DNA from: an uncultured Erythrobacter sp.
Lineage (GTDB): Bacteria; Pseudomonadota; Alphaproteobacteria; Sphingomonadales; Sphingomonadaceae
DNA: 64,000 bases
Direction: 5' to 3'
NCBI GenBank assembly: GCA_947501005.1
Contig: CANMTU010000001.1
Coordinates: 1,450,501 to 1,514,500, forward strand
In this document: positions 28,304 to 38,155 of the stretch, piece by piece
Layout: each line of letters begins with the position of its first letter
How positions within the stretch are numbered: the stretch's first letter is position 1
Notes under the pieces: model-generated
Seen by the model: only the letters and a program-made list of their open reading frames with translations
Told to the model about the DNA's origin: nothing
The model's database searches: none
Translations under genes and position numbers: made by a program

Positions 28304-29188
28304 TCATCCCTCGACCCATTCCTTGCGCGGAATTCCGAGCAGCAGGAGGATGGCGGTGAGGTCCGCGCTTTCCACCCTGCCATTGGCGGCATCGCGCGCG
28401 GCGGGCTTGGCGCGGTAGGCGAAGCCGTAATCTGCCGCCTCGATCATCGGGATGTCGTTCGCCCCGTCGCCCGCCGCCATCACCCGCGCGCCTTCCCCGA
28501 GGTTCGCCCGCTCTTCCTCGAGCGTGGCCCGCTTGGTCGCGGCGTCACTGATTCGCCCGGCGAGCTTGCCGGTGAGCGTTCCGTTATCCACCGCGAGCCG
28601 ATTGCCGACCACACGGTCGAAGCCGAGCTGCTGGGCGACCGGATCGGCGAAATGGTGGAACCCGCCGGTCACCAGCACGCTATGACAGCCCTTCGCCTTC
28701 AACGTCTGCACCAGCGCGCGCGCGCCGGGCGCGGGGCGGATGCGTTCCAGGAGGCAGCGGTCGATCGCGAATTCGCCCAACCCTTCGAGCAGGGCGACCC
28801 GCTGGCGCAGCGCATCCTCGAAATCGATCTGACCGCGCATCGCCCGCTCGGTAATGGGGGCGACCTTGTCCTTGAAGCCGGCGAAATCGGCCAGCTCGTC
28901 GATGCATTCCTGGCCGATCATGGTCGAATCCATGTCGGAGACGAACAGGCGCGGCACCTCGATCTCGTGATCCGCGACGAGGATGTCGCAATCGCCGAAA
29001 TGCTCGCCGAGGATGCGGAGCACGGCTGCCCGGTCGCCATGCGGAAACGAGATCTGCAGAACCTCGCCGCAGAAGTCGAGCATGCCGGCCATGGCAACCG
29101 GCGCGCCAGCGGCGGCAAGCGCCGCGCTCGCCGCGTCGAGGCGGGTTTCTAGCCCGCTCTGGTCTGCTATCAGCCGGGCGATGAGCAT
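28304..29188 (-). CDS. serB: Phosphoserine phosphatase
   Basis: SerB (294 residues), a HAD-superfamily phosphatase for the last step of serine synthesis. The nucleophile and acid are D85 and D87 in [29 protein letters not shown] and the [16 protein letters not shown] metal loop complete the active site. The first 80 residues form an N-terminal regulatory or ACT-like region. ATG 29188 is used. Its start codon overlaps that of the divergent miaA (bases 29181-29188 shared). Confidence 0.95.
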   Translation of the reverse strand: MLIARLIADQSGLETRLDAASAALAAAGAPVAMAGMLDFCGEVLQISFPHGDRAAVLRILGEHFGDCDILVADHEIEVPRLFVSDMDSTMIGQECIDELADFAGFKDKVAPITERAMRGQIDFEDALRQRVALLEGLGEFAIDRCLLERIRPAPGARALVQTLKAKGCHSVLVTGGFHHFADPVAQQLGFDRVVGNRLAVDNGTLTGKLAGRISDAATKRATLEEERANLGEGARVMAAGDGANDIPMIEAADYGFAYRAKPAARDAANGRVESADLTAILLLLGIPRKEWVEG

Positions 29189-30134
29189 CGAAAAGTCCCC
29201 TGGATTGCCACCTCTGGCGCTCATTGCAGGGCCGACCGCCAGCGGCAAGAGCGAACTGGCGGTGCATCTGGCACAGGCTCTGGCGGGGGAAGGGAAACGG
29301 GCGGTCATCGTCAACGCCGACAGCGCGCAGGTCTATGCCGATCTGCGCGTCCTCTCCGCCCGGCCGAGCGATGCCGACATGGGCGGCATCGAACACCGCC
29401 TGTTCGGCGCGTGGGACGGGGTGGTGGCCTGCTCGGCGGCGGACTGGGCGGCGGCGGCGAAGCGCGAAATCGCGGACCTGCACGCGGCAGGTGCGCTGCC
29501 GATCCTGTGTGGCGGAACCGGCCTCTATCTGCGCGTCCTCCTCGACGGGATCGCCCCCGTGCCGCCGATCGACCCCGCGGTGCGCGATGCGGTCCGCCGT
29601 TTGGCGCTGGGCGAGGCGCGGGCCGCGCTGGAAGCGGAAGACCCCGAAGCCGCCGCCCGCCTCGCCCCCACCGACACCGCCCGCACGATGCGCGCGCTCG
29701 AGGTGGTGCGCGCCACCGGGCGGCCGCTGAACGAATGGCAGGCGCGTAAGGTCGGCGGAATCGGTGATCGAGTTACCCTCCACCCCCTGATCCTGCTGCC
29801 CGAGCGCGAGCAGCTTTACGCGCGTTGCGACCAGCGGTTCGAAACCATGATCGAGAGCGGCGCGATCCCCGAAGTCGAGGCGCTGCTGGCCCGCGATCTC
29901 GACCCCGCCTTGCCGGTGATGCGCGCGATCGGCGTGCCGGAGATCGCCGGGTTCCTCGACGGCACCCTTACCCGTACCGAAGCCGTCGCCGCCGGGCAGA
30001 TGGCGACGCGCCGCTACGCCAAGCGGCAATACACCTGGTTCCGCCATCAGTTGCCGCCCCAGTGGCAACGCAAAAGCAATAAACTATCTGCCAACATGGA
30101 ATACCTTGTTTCTTTATTACGCAGCTATGGTTGA
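29181..30134 (+). CDS. miaA: tRNA dimethylallyltransferase
   Basis: MiaA (317 residues) transfers an isopentenyl group to A37 of tRNAs reading UNN codons. The P-loop [19 protein letters not shown], the [10 protein letters not shown] motif and the C-terminal [16 protein letters not shown] are all present. ATG 29181 gives [17 protein letters not shown], typical for the family; a TTG at 29208 is less likely. The start overlaps divergent serB by 8 bases. The last codons contain the -35 of a probable ilvB promoter. Confidence 0.95.
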   Translation: MSIEKSPGLPPLALIAGPTASGKSELAVHLAQALAGEGKRAVIVNADSAQVYADLRVLSARPSDADMGGIEHRLFGAWDGVVACSAADWAAAAKREIADLHAAGALPILCGGTGLYLRVLLDGIAPVPPIDPAVRDAVRRLALGEARAALEAEDPEAAARLAPTDTARTMRALEVVRATGRPLNEWQARKVGGIGDRVTLHPLILLPEREQLYARCDQRFETMIESGAIPEVEALLARDLDPALPVMRAIGVPEIAGFLDGTLTRTEAVAAGQMATRRYAKRQYTWFRHQLPPQWQRKSNKLSANMEYLVSLLRSYG

Positions 30135-30159
30135 CAGCTTGGCACGATGATCCTTATCC
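30131..30159 (+). promoter_or_regulatory. Candidate promoter for ilvB operon
   Basis: TTGACA at 30131-30136 overlaps the miaA stop codon. After a 17-base spacer, TTATCC at 30154-30159 is a weak -10. A strong hairpin follows immediately, before the ilvB start. Confidence 0.4.
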
Positions 30160-30167
30160 AAGCCCCG

Positions 30168-30202
30168 TCGGCCCGGCGCTTCAGACCCCAGCGTCGGGCC
30201 GA
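30168..30202 (+). promoter_or_regulatory. Hairpin in ilvB leader
   Basis: Stem of 13 pairs with one G-T wobble (arms 30168-30180 and 30190-30202) around a 9-base loop (TCAGACCCC). It ends 28 bases before the ilvB GTG. There is no T-run after it, so a classical attenuator is not supported. It may control translation or RNA stability. Confidence 0.5.
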
Positions 30203-30230
30203 TCCGTATCTGCAAAGCCGGAGAAGTCCC

Positions 30231-31979
30231 GTGTCAGAAGAGCGCAGCGGCGCCGCCATCCTGATCGAATGCCTCAAGCGGCAGGGCGTCGAATTCGTGT
30301 TCGGCTATCCCGGCGGGGCGGTGCTGCCGATCTATGACGAATTGTTCGCGGAAAAGGCGATCCGCCATGTCCTCGTGCGGCACGAGGCAGGCGCGGCCCA
30401 TGCGGCAGAAGGCTATGCCCGGTCGACCGGGAAGCCCGGCGTGGTCCTCGTCACCAGCGGGCCGGGCGCGACCAATGCGGTGACCGGGATCGCCGATGCC
30501 TATATGGATTCGATCCCCATGGTCGTCATCACCGGGCAAGTGCCGACCGGCCTGATCGGTACCGATGCGTTCCAGGAAGCGGACACGATCGGCCTGACCC
30601 GCCACTGCACCAAGCACAATTACCTCGTGAAGGACCCCGAACGGCTGCGCGCCACGATCGAGGAAGCGTTCCGCATCGCCACGACCGGGCGCCCCGGCCC
30701 GGTGGTGATCGACATTCCCAAGGACGTGCAGATCGCAATGGCGAGCTGGGGCGAGCAGGACACCGCCCCCCTGCCCTCACACCGCTACGAACCGCGCCTC
30801 GCCGCGGCGGAGGACGAGATCGCCGAGGCAGCCCGCCTGCTCGCCTCGGCAGAGCAGCCGGTGTTTTACACGGGCGGCGGCGTCATCAATGCGGGACCGC
30901 GCGCCTCGCAACTGCTGCGCGAATTGCAGAACCGCGCCGGCGCGCCCGTCACCAGCACGCTGATGGGCCTCGGCGCCTTTCCGGCCGATCATCCCGACTG
31001 GCTCGGCATGCTGGGGATGCACGGCACCTACGAAGCCAACATGGCCATGAACAAGGCCGACCTGATCGTCGCCCTCGGCGCCCGGTTCGACGATCGGGTG
31101 ACCGGCCGGCTCGATGCGTTCGCGCCGCAAGCCAAGAAGATCCACATCGATATCGACCGTGCGCAGATCAACAAGATCGTGCCGGTCGATCTCGGCATCG
31201 TCGGCGATTGCGGCCATGTGCTGGAGCAGTTGCTCGGCGCGATGGAGAACCGCAAGACCGCCGACCTGTCGGAATGGAAGGCGCGCATCCTCGGCTGGAA
31301 AGCGCGCGAATGCCTCGCCTTTCCCGAGCGCGGGGACGCGATCATGCCGCAAAAGAGCATCGAGCGACTGTTCGCGCTGACCCGGGACCGCAGCCCGATC
31401 ATCACCACCGAGGTCGGCCAGCATCAGATGTGGGCGGCACAGTATTTCGGTTTCATGGCCCCGAACAAATGGCTCACCAGCGGCGGCCTCGGCACGATGG
31501 GCTACGGCCTGCCCGCCGCGATCGGCGCGCAGCTCGGCAATCCCAACGCACTGGTGATCGACATCGCGGGCGAGGCGAGCATCCAGATGAACATACAGGA
31601 GCTTGCCACGGCCAGCCAGTACCGCCTGCCGGTCAAAGTGTTCATCCTCAACAACGAATATATGGGCATGGTCCGCCAGTGGCAGGAACTGACCTATGAA
31701 AGCCGCTATTCAAACAGTTACAGCGATAGCTTGCCGGACTTCGTGAAGCTCGCCGAAGCCTATGGCTGGAAGGGCATCCGTATCGAGGACGAAGCCGATC
31801 TCGACGCCGGGATTGCGGCGATGCTGGCGCATGACGGGCCGGTGATGGTCGATTGCATGGTGGCGAAAGACGCCAATTGCTTCCCGATGATCCCGAGCGG
31901 CGCGGCGCATACCGAAATGCTGCTCTATGGCGACAAGGTTGGCGGCACCATGGACGACGAAGCCAAGGCGCTGGTGTGA
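30231..31979 (+). CDS. ilvB: Acetolactate synthase large (catalytic) subunit
   Basis: Acetohydroxyacid synthase (582 residues), first common step of valine, leucine and isoleucine synthesis, using ThDP, Mg and FAD. The proton-relay Glu is E52 in [13 protein letters not shown]. The ThDP/Mg motif, usually GDG-x24-NN, reads G447-E448-A449 then 24 residues to NN, so Glu stands where Asp normally binds Mg. The GTG at 30231 has GGAGAAG upstream and gives the expected N-terminus; an in-frame ATG at 30147 would add 28 atypical residues. Followed by coupled unknown and ilvN genes. Confidence 0.96.
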   Translation: MSEERSGAAILIECLKRQGVEFVFGYPGGAVLPIYDELFAEKAIRHVLVRHEAGAAHAAEGYARSTGKPGVVLVTSGPGATNAVTGIADAYMDSIPMVVITGQVPTGLIGTDAFQEADTIGLTRHCTKHNYLVKDPERLRATIEEAFRIATTGRPGPVVIDIPKDVQIAMASWGEQDTAPLPSHRYEPRLAAAEDEIAEAARLLASAEQPVFYTGGGVINAGPRASQLLRELQNRAGAPVTSTLMGLGAFPADHPDWLGMLGMHGTYEANMAMNKADLIVALGARFDDRVTGRLDAFAPQAKKIHIDIDRAQINKIVPVDLGIVGDCGHVLEQLLGAMENRKTADLSEWKARILGWKARECLAFPERGDAIMPQKSIERLFALTRDRSPIITTEVGQHQMWAAQYFGFMAPNKWLTSGGLGTMGYGLPAAIGAQLGNPNALVIDIAGEASIQMNIQELATASQYRLPVKVFILNNEYMGMVRQWQELTYESRYSNSYSDSLPDFVKLAEAYGWKGIRIEDEADLDAGIAAMLAHDGPVMVDCMVAKDANCFPMIPSGAAHTEMLLYGDKVGGTMDDEAKALV

Positions 31980-32278
31980 TGGAAATTCTCACGACGACCC
32001 CGCCGCAATTCGCGAGCAAGGCGGAACGCCGCGTCTGGTTCGATCGCCAGGGGGCCGAACAGGTCCTCGACTGGATCGAGGACACGGGTCAGCGGTTCCT
32101 CGGCCTGGACCTCGCGCAGAAGCGGGAAGACGGCAGTTGGACGCTCTTGCCCGAAACGCTCGATCTCGGCCGGCAGACCGACAATTTCGAAGCGGTTCGC
32201 AGGGGGCGGGTCTTCCTGCGCGAGTATGATGGCGACGGGCGGATATTCGAACCGCTCTGGCAGGGGCGCCCGACGTGA
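31979..32278 (+). CDS. Unknown 99-aa protein between ilvB and ilvN
   Basis: A 99-residue soluble protein, start [20 protein letters not shown], rich in charged and aromatic residues (WFDRQGAEQVLDWIEDTG, FLREYDGDGRIFEPLW). It has no Cys, signal peptide or membrane helix. Its ATG shares one base with the ilvB stop (TGATG) and its TGA overlaps the ilvN GTG start (GTGA), so it is translated in lock-step with both synthase subunits. I do not recognise a family. The position suggests a link with acetolactate synthase, but that is inference. Confidence 0.8.
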   Translation: MEILTTTPPQFASKAERRVWFDRQGAEQVLDWIEDTGQRFLGLDLAQKREDGSWTLLPETLDLGRQTDNFEAVRRGRVFLREYDGDGRIFEPLWQGRPT

Positions 32279-32790
32279 AGATCGCCGAACAGGCCAGCGA
32301 ACGCCACGTCCTCAACGTGATCGTCGACAACGAGGCCGGGATCCTCGCCAAGATTTCCGGCCTGTTCACGGCGCGCGGCTATAATATCGACAGCCTGACC
32401 GTGGCCGACATCAGCGAGGATCATGCGATCAGCCGCGTCACCGTCGTCACCAACGGGCCGCCGCCGGTGATCGACCAGATCCGCGCCCAGCTCGAACGGC
32501 TGGTGCCGGTGCACAAGGTGATCGACCTGACCGAGGAAGGCCCGCATGTCGAACGCGAGCTGGCGCTGGTCAAGGTCGCGGGCACGGGCGACAAGCGGGT
32601 CGAGGCCTTGCGCATCGCCGAACTGTTCCGCGCCAAGGTGGTCGACACCACGATTTCTAGCTTCGTCTTCGAACTGACCGGGGCGCCGGACAAGATCGCC
32701 AGCTTCATCGTCCTCATGCGGGAACTCGGCCTCGTCGAGGTCGGCCGCTCGGGCGTGGTGGGCATGATGCGCGGGCCGGATCGGGTCTGA
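32275..32790 (+). CDS. ilvN: Acetolactate synthase small (regulatory) subunit
   Basis: Regulatory subunit (171 residues) that stimulates the catalytic subunit and confers valine feedback inhibition. The N-terminal ACT domain reads HVLNVIVDNEAGILAKISGLFTARGYNIDSLTVA. The second half (ERELALVKV...GLVEVGRSGVVGMMRG) is the usual C-terminal domain. GTG at 32275 overlaps the preceding stop. The normal length supports the start. ilvC follows after 29 bases. Confidence 0.96.
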   Translation: MKIAEQASERHVLNVIVDNEAGILAKISGLFTARGYNIDSLTVADISEDHAISRVTVVTNGPPPVIDQIRAQLERLVPVHKVIDLTEEGPHVERELALVKVAGTGDKRVEALRIAELFRAKVVDTTISSFVFELTGAPDKIASFIVLMRELGLVEVGRSGVVGMMRGPDRV

Positions 32791-32810
32791 TCCGCCGCAC
32801 GGAACTTTGA

Positions 32811-33854
<1,044 letters not shown>

Positions 33855-34018
33855 TCGCGGCGCCGTGCCGCCCAGCCGGGGCGGAGCGATCGCGTTTGCA
33901 GGATTGCCCGCCTCCGCCTAGATAGGGCCGACAAAGGCGGTCGGCGGCGCCCTTCGGCGCGGCACGACTGCCTGCCCGCATACCGATCGCTTCTTTTGCC
34001 TCGAGAGGAACCCGCCTG

Positions 34019-34660
34019 ATGAAAACCCTCGCCTATGCCGCCGCCCTGTGCGGCGCCGTTGCCGCCCCCGCCGCCTATCTCTCGGCCCAGAACGCCCAGG
34101 CGCCGGGCCAGATGGATCCGTCGCGTGTGACCGCCGGTTCCTATGTCACCGACCCGGCGCATACGCTGGTCGAATGGAGCGTCAGCCATTTCGGCATCAA
34201 CCCGTATTTCGGGCTTTTCGGCGATGTCGAGGGGACGTTGCAGCTCGATCCCGCCAACCTTTCCGCCGCGAAAGTCGATGTCCGCATCCCGATCGCCTCG
34301 GTCGCCGTGCCGAGCGAAGGTCTGCGCGAACACCTGCTTCGTCCCGCGAAGAACGGCGGCAATGCAGATTTCTTCGGCGCCAATCCGGGCATGGCGCGTT
34401 TCGTTTCGACCAGTGTCACCCCGCTCGGCGCGAACCGCGCGATCATCAACGGCACCCTGACCATGAACGGGCAGACCGGTCCGGTCGCGCTCGTCGCCAA
34501 ATTCAGCGGGGCAGGCACCAACCCGATGAGCAAGGCGGAAACCGTCGGCTTCGTCGCCGAAACCACGATCCAGCGGTCGAACTGGGGGGTGAGCTACGGC
34601 ATCCCGATGGTCGCGGACGAAGTGGACCTGAAAATCAGTGCGGCTTTCGAGAAACAGTAA
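34019..34660 (+). CDS. YceI family periplasmic protein
   Basis: A 213-residue exported YceI-like lipocalin-fold protein. The signal peptide is followed by the core: YVTDPAHTLVEWSVSHFGINPYFG, a beta-barrel with [19 protein letters not shown], and the end GIPMVADEVDLKIS. YceI relatives bind polyprenyl lipids such as ubiquinone in a hydrophobic barrel. The start ATG is preceded by GAGAGGA. It follows ilvC at 164 bases and precedes the 2-hydroxyacid dehydrogenase by 19. Confidence 0.9.
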   Translation: MKTLAYAAALCGAVAAPAAYLSAQNAQAPGQMDPSRVTAGSYVTDPAHTLVEWSVSHFGINPYFGLFGDVEGTLQLDPANLSAAKVDVRIPIASVAVPSEGLREHLLRPAKNGGNADFFGANPGMARFVSTSVTPLGANRAIINGTLTMNGQTGPVALVAKFSGAGTNPMSKAETVGFVAETTIQRSNWGVSYGIPMVADEVDLKISAAFEKQ

Positions 34661-34679
34661 GCCGGGATAGGCAGCGGCG

Positions 34680-35828
34680 ATGAAGTTGACCGACTGCCAC
34701 AATATCGACGATTTCCGCCGCCTCGCGAAACAGCGGCTGCCCTTTCCGGTGTTCGACTATATCGACGGGGCGGCGGACGACGAAACGACCAAAGCGCGCA
34801 ACACCGGCGCTTTCGACCATGCCGATCTGGTGCCGGACGTTCTGGCAGGCGTCGGCAACATCGATACCTCCTGCACCATCCTCGGGCGCAAGAGCGCGCT
34901 GCCCTTGATGCTCAGCCCGACGGCCTTGCAGCGGGCGTTCCACACGGACGGCGAGATGGCCGTGGCGCGGGCGGCGGACAAGTTCGGCGTGTGGTTCGGC
35001 ATCTCCAGCCTCGCCACCCATTCGATCGAGGATATCGCCGCGGCGACCGGCGGGCCGAAACTGTTTCAGCTCTACCTCCACAAGGACCGAGGCCTCAACG
35101 CCTCGATGATCGAGCGGTGCAAGGCGGCGCGCTTCGATGCGCTGGCGCTGACGGTCGACACCATCGTTTCGGGCAAGCGCGAACGGTGCCTGCGCTCGGG
35201 CTTCACCACCCCGCCGCGTTTCACCCCGCGCTCTATCTGGAGCTATGCCACGCGCCCCCGCTGGACGCTGGACTATGTCTTCGGCCCGAAATTCCGCCTG
35301 CCGCAACTCGATGGCTACGTGGCGGAGGGGACCGGCAAGGCGGTGAGCATCCAGGACTATTTCAACACCATGCTCGATACGAACATGGACTGGGACACCG
35401 CCGCCCGCATCCGCCAGGACTGGGGCGGCACCTTCGCATTGAAAGGCATCATAAGCGCCGGCGATGCCCGCCGTGCGGTCGAGATCGGGGCGGATGCGAT
35501 CATGCTGTCCAACCATGGCGGGCGGCAGCTGGACGGCAGCCGATCGCCATTCGACCAATTGCCGGAGATCGTCGACGCGGTCGGCGGCAAGATCGAGATC
35601 ATCCTCGACGGCGGGGTGCGGCGGGGCACCCATGTCCTCAAGAGCCTTGCCGCCGGCGCAAGCGCGGCAAGCGGCGGTCGGCTGTACCTCTATGCGCTGG
35701 CGGCGGCCGGACAGGACGGCGTCGAACGTGCGCTCGCCATTCTCAAGGACGAGATCGAGCGGGGCATGCGCCTGATGGGCGTGACCGCGATCGATCAGCT
35801 GGGCAGCGAACGCCTGCGCTGGCGCTAG
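34680..35828 (+). CDS. lldD: FMN-dependent L-lactate/2-hydroxyacid dehydrogenase
   Basis: A 382-residue flavoenzyme of the L-lactate dehydrogenase/glycolate oxidase family. The active-site signature is SNHGGRQLDGSRSPFDQLPEI with catalytic His and Arg, and the FMN-binding barrel ends in ILDGGVRRGTHVLKSLA. The N-terminus begins MKLTDCHNIDDFRRLAKQRLPFPVFDYIDGAA, close to LldD. The exact substrate (L-lactate or another 2-hydroxyacid) cannot be settled from sequence. Its stop codon overlaps the stop of the convergent thioesterase gene through a CTAG. Confidence 0.88.
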   Translation: MKLTDCHNIDDFRRLAKQRLPFPVFDYIDGAADDETTKARNTGAFDHADLVPDVLAGVGNIDTSCTILGRKSALPLMLSPTALQRAFHTDGEMAVARAADKFGVWFGISSLATHSIEDIAAATGGPKLFQLYLHKDRGLNASMIERCKAARFDALALTVDTIVSGKRERCLRSGFTTPPRFTPRSIWSYATRPRWTLDYVFGPKFRLPQLDGYVAEGTGKAVSIQDYFNTMLDTNMDWDTAARIRQDWGGTFALKGIISAGDARRAVEIGADAIMLSNHGGRQLDGSRSPFDQLPEIVDAVGGKIEIILDGGVRRGTHVLKSLAAGASAASGGRLYLYALAAAGQDGVERALAILKDEIERGMRLMGVTAIDQLGSERLRWR

Positions 35829-36247
35829 CTTTCCGTTGCGGCCTTCGAGGCGGCGAGCACCCGTCCCGCCTCGGCCAGCAGGATCGTGCTGGTCGCCTTG
35901 GCGAGGATGGTACCGTCCGCGTCCTTCAGATGTCCCTCGTAATAGCAGGTGCGCTTGCCGTGCCGTTCGACCCAGGCTTCCGCGAACACCCGGCCGGGGC
36001 GGGTCGGCGCGAAGAAGCTCACCTTGATCTCCAGCGTCATGGGCACGGTCCCCGCGCCGTTCCTGGCGATCACCGCATAGGCCATTGCCGCATCGATCCA
36101 GCCGGTGATGAAGCCGCCCTGCACCACGCCGCCCGAATGGCACTGCTCGCGCTTCGCCTCGTATTCAAGGCTTGCCCGCCCCTCCGCATCGGTGGAAACG
36201 ACGCGGACCAGTCCCAGCGTTTCGGACAATGTACGCCCTTCGGCCAT
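35825..36247 (-). CDS. PaaI-type hotdog thioesterase
   Basis: A 140-residue hotdog-fold thioesterase of the PaaI group, which hydrolyses acyl- or aryl-CoA. Residues CHSGGVVQGGFITGWIDAAMAYAV and TLEIKVSFFAPTRPGRVFAEAWV are characteristic. ATG 36247 has GAGG upstream and is preferred to the GTG two codons earlier. It is convergent with the FMN dehydrogenase and divergent from leuA. The substrate is unknown. Confidence 0.85.
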   Translation of the reverse strand: MAEGRTLSETLGLVRVVSTDAEGRASLEYEAKREQCHSGGVVQGGFITGWIDAAMAYAVIARNGAGTVPMTLEIKVSFFAPTRPGRVFAEAWVERHGKRTCYYEGHLKDADGTILAKATSTILLAEAGRVLAASKAATES

Positions 36248-36475
36248 TAGCACCTCTTCTCATCACGAAATATAATGTCTTGCGATGGCGGTATTCGTTT
36301 CGCTTTACAATCCTCGGCCGAATTAGGCATAGCGCAGGCAATGATCGCGAGACCCGGCCTGCCCCTTCGACTTATGCGCCCTTGGGCGTGATCGGCGCGG
36401 CCTGCCCGGCGCGCTGAACGCTCAAGGGATCAGGCACCGCCCCGTCACGACCTTCGAACGATCAGAGTATCCACA

Positions 36476-38152
36476 ATGCCCATGTTGAGCGATCCCGGCG
36501 CCAAATATCGTGCCTTTCCGCAAGTCCCCCTGCCCGACCGGCAATGGCCGACCCGCACCATCACCGCCCCGCCCCGCTGGCTTTCCACCGACCTGCGCGA
36601 CGGCAATCAGGCCATCGTCGACCCGATGGACGCGCACAAGAAGAACCGCTTCTTCGACCTGCTGGTCGAGATCGGGGTCAAGGAGATCGAGGTCGGCTTC
36701 CCCAGCGCAGGCGCGACCGAGTTCGACTTCATCTCGGGCCTCGTGCGATCCGGGCGCATTCCCGAGGACGTGATCGTCCAGGTCCTCACCCAGAGCCGCG
36801 AGGATCTGATCCGTACCAGTTTCGCCAGCCTCGCCGGTGCGCGGGCGGCGATCGTCCACCTCTACAATGCCGTCAGCCCGGCATGGCGCGAGCAGGTGTT
36901 CGGCATGAGCCGCGATCAGGTGCGCGAGATCGCCGTGGCGGGCGCCAAGGTCATGCGCGACGAGGCGGCGGCCCGCCCCGATACGCAGTGGCATTTCCAG
37001 TACAGCCCCGAGACCTTCTCTACCGCCGAACTCGATTTCAGCCTGGAGGTCTGCGAGGCGGTGATGGACGTCCTCACCCCCACGCCCGGGCAGCCGATCA
37101 TCCTCAACCTGCCCGCCACGGTCGAGGCGGCGACGCCTAATATCTACGCCGATCAGGTCGAGTATTTCATCCGCAACCTGCCCAACCGCGAGAGCGCGGT
37201 AATCTCGCTCCATACCCATAACGATCGCGGCACCGGCGTCGCGGCGGCGGAACTGGCGCTGATGGCCGGGGCGGACCGGGTGGAAGGCTGCCTGTTCGGC
37301 AATGGCGAGCGGACCGGCAATTGCTGCCTCGTGACGATGGCACTCAACATGTACACGCAGGGGATCGATCCCGCGCTTGACTTCTCCGATATCGACCGGG
37401 TCATCGAGACGGTCGAATATTGCAACGAACTGCCGGTCCACCAGCGCCACCCCTATGGCGGCGAACTGGTCTACACCGCCTTTTCCGGCAGCCATCAGGA
37501 TGCGATCAAGAAGGGCTTCGCCGCGCGCCAGGCACAGAACGGTCGGGAATGGCGCGTGCCCTACCTCCCCCTCGACCCCGCCGATCTCGGCCGCAGCTAC
37601 GAGGCGGTTATCCGCGTCAATTCGCAGAGCGGCAAGGGCGGTTTCGCGTGGGTTCTCGAACAGGATCAGGGCCTCAAGCTGCCCAAGAAGATGCAGGCCG
37701 ATTTCAGCCCCCACGTGCAGCGCATGGCCGACGAACTGGGCCGCGAACTCGCCGCGGCGGATATCTGGCGGGCCTTTCGTCAGGCCTACCACGTGCAGAC
37801 CGAAGGGACGCATTTCCGCCTCGTCGATTACGAGGAACGCCGCGCGGGAGACGGCAGCCGCCTGTTCACCGGCACCATCGCGGTGGAGGGGCAGGAACAG
37901 ACCGTCTCGGGCCGCGGCAACGGCCTCATCTCCAGCGTGCTGTCGACGACCGAGGACGCTTTTGGCCTCAGCCTCGAAGTGGTCGACTACACCGAACACG
38001 CCCTGACCACCGGGCGCGACAGCCGGGCCGCCGCCTATCTCGAATGCCGCGACCGGGACGGTCGCACGATCTGGGGCTGCGGCATCGACGAGGACGTCGC
38101 GACCGCCAGCGTGCGCGCCGTGCTCAGCGCAGCGAATACCGCGGCGGGGTGA
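36476..38152 (+). CDS. leuA: 2-isopropylmalate synthase
   Basis: LeuA (558 residues), the long type that condenses acetyl-CoA with 2-ketoisovalerate in leucine synthesis. The catalytic barrel has STDLRDGNQAIVDPM, the metal motif HTHNDRGTGVAAAE and GCLFGNGERTGN. After a linker, the C-terminal leucine-binding regulatory domain extends from about residue 420 to the end. ATG 36476 is used and a second ATG at 36482 is possible. The 228-base gap upstream holds the promoter; a leucine-containing mini-frame is noted under findings. Confidence 0.96.
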   Translation: MPMLSDPGAKYRAFPQVPLPDRQWPTRTITAPPRWLSTDLRDGNQAIVDPMDAHKKNRFFDLLVEIGVKEIEVGFPSAGATEFDFISGLVRSGRIPEDVIVQVLTQSREDLIRTSFASLAGARAAIVHLYNAVSPAWREQVFGMSRDQVREIAVAGAKVMRDEAAARPDTQWHFQYSPETFSTAELDFSLEVCEAVMDVLTPTPGQPIILNLPATVEAATPNIYADQVEYFIRNLPNRESAVISLHTHNDRGTGVAAAELALMAGADRVEGCLFGNGERTGNCCLVTMALNMYTQGIDPALDFSDIDRVIETVEYCNELPVHQRHPYGGELVYTAFSGSHQDAIKKGFAARQAQNGREWRVPYLPLDPADLGRSYEAVIRVNSQSGKGGFAWVLEQDQGLKLPKKMQADFSPHVQRMADELGRELAAADIWRAFRQAYHVQTEGTHFRLVDYEERRAGDGSRLFTGTIAVEGQEQTVSGRGNGLISSVLSTTEDAFGLSLEVVDYTEHALTTGRDSRAAAYLECRDRDGRTIWGCGIDEDVATASVRAVLSAANTAAG

Positions 38153-38155
38153 GCG

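Noticed and set aside
30147..30230. ATG start giving IlvB 28 extra residues
   Set aside because: The added sequence is basic and unlike acetolactate synthases, crosses the leader hairpin, and GTG 30231 has a better ribosome site.
33945..33962. GCGCC-CTTC-GGCGC stem after ilvC as a terminator
   Set aside because: Only five pairs and no T-run; such stems are expected by chance in GC-rich sequence.
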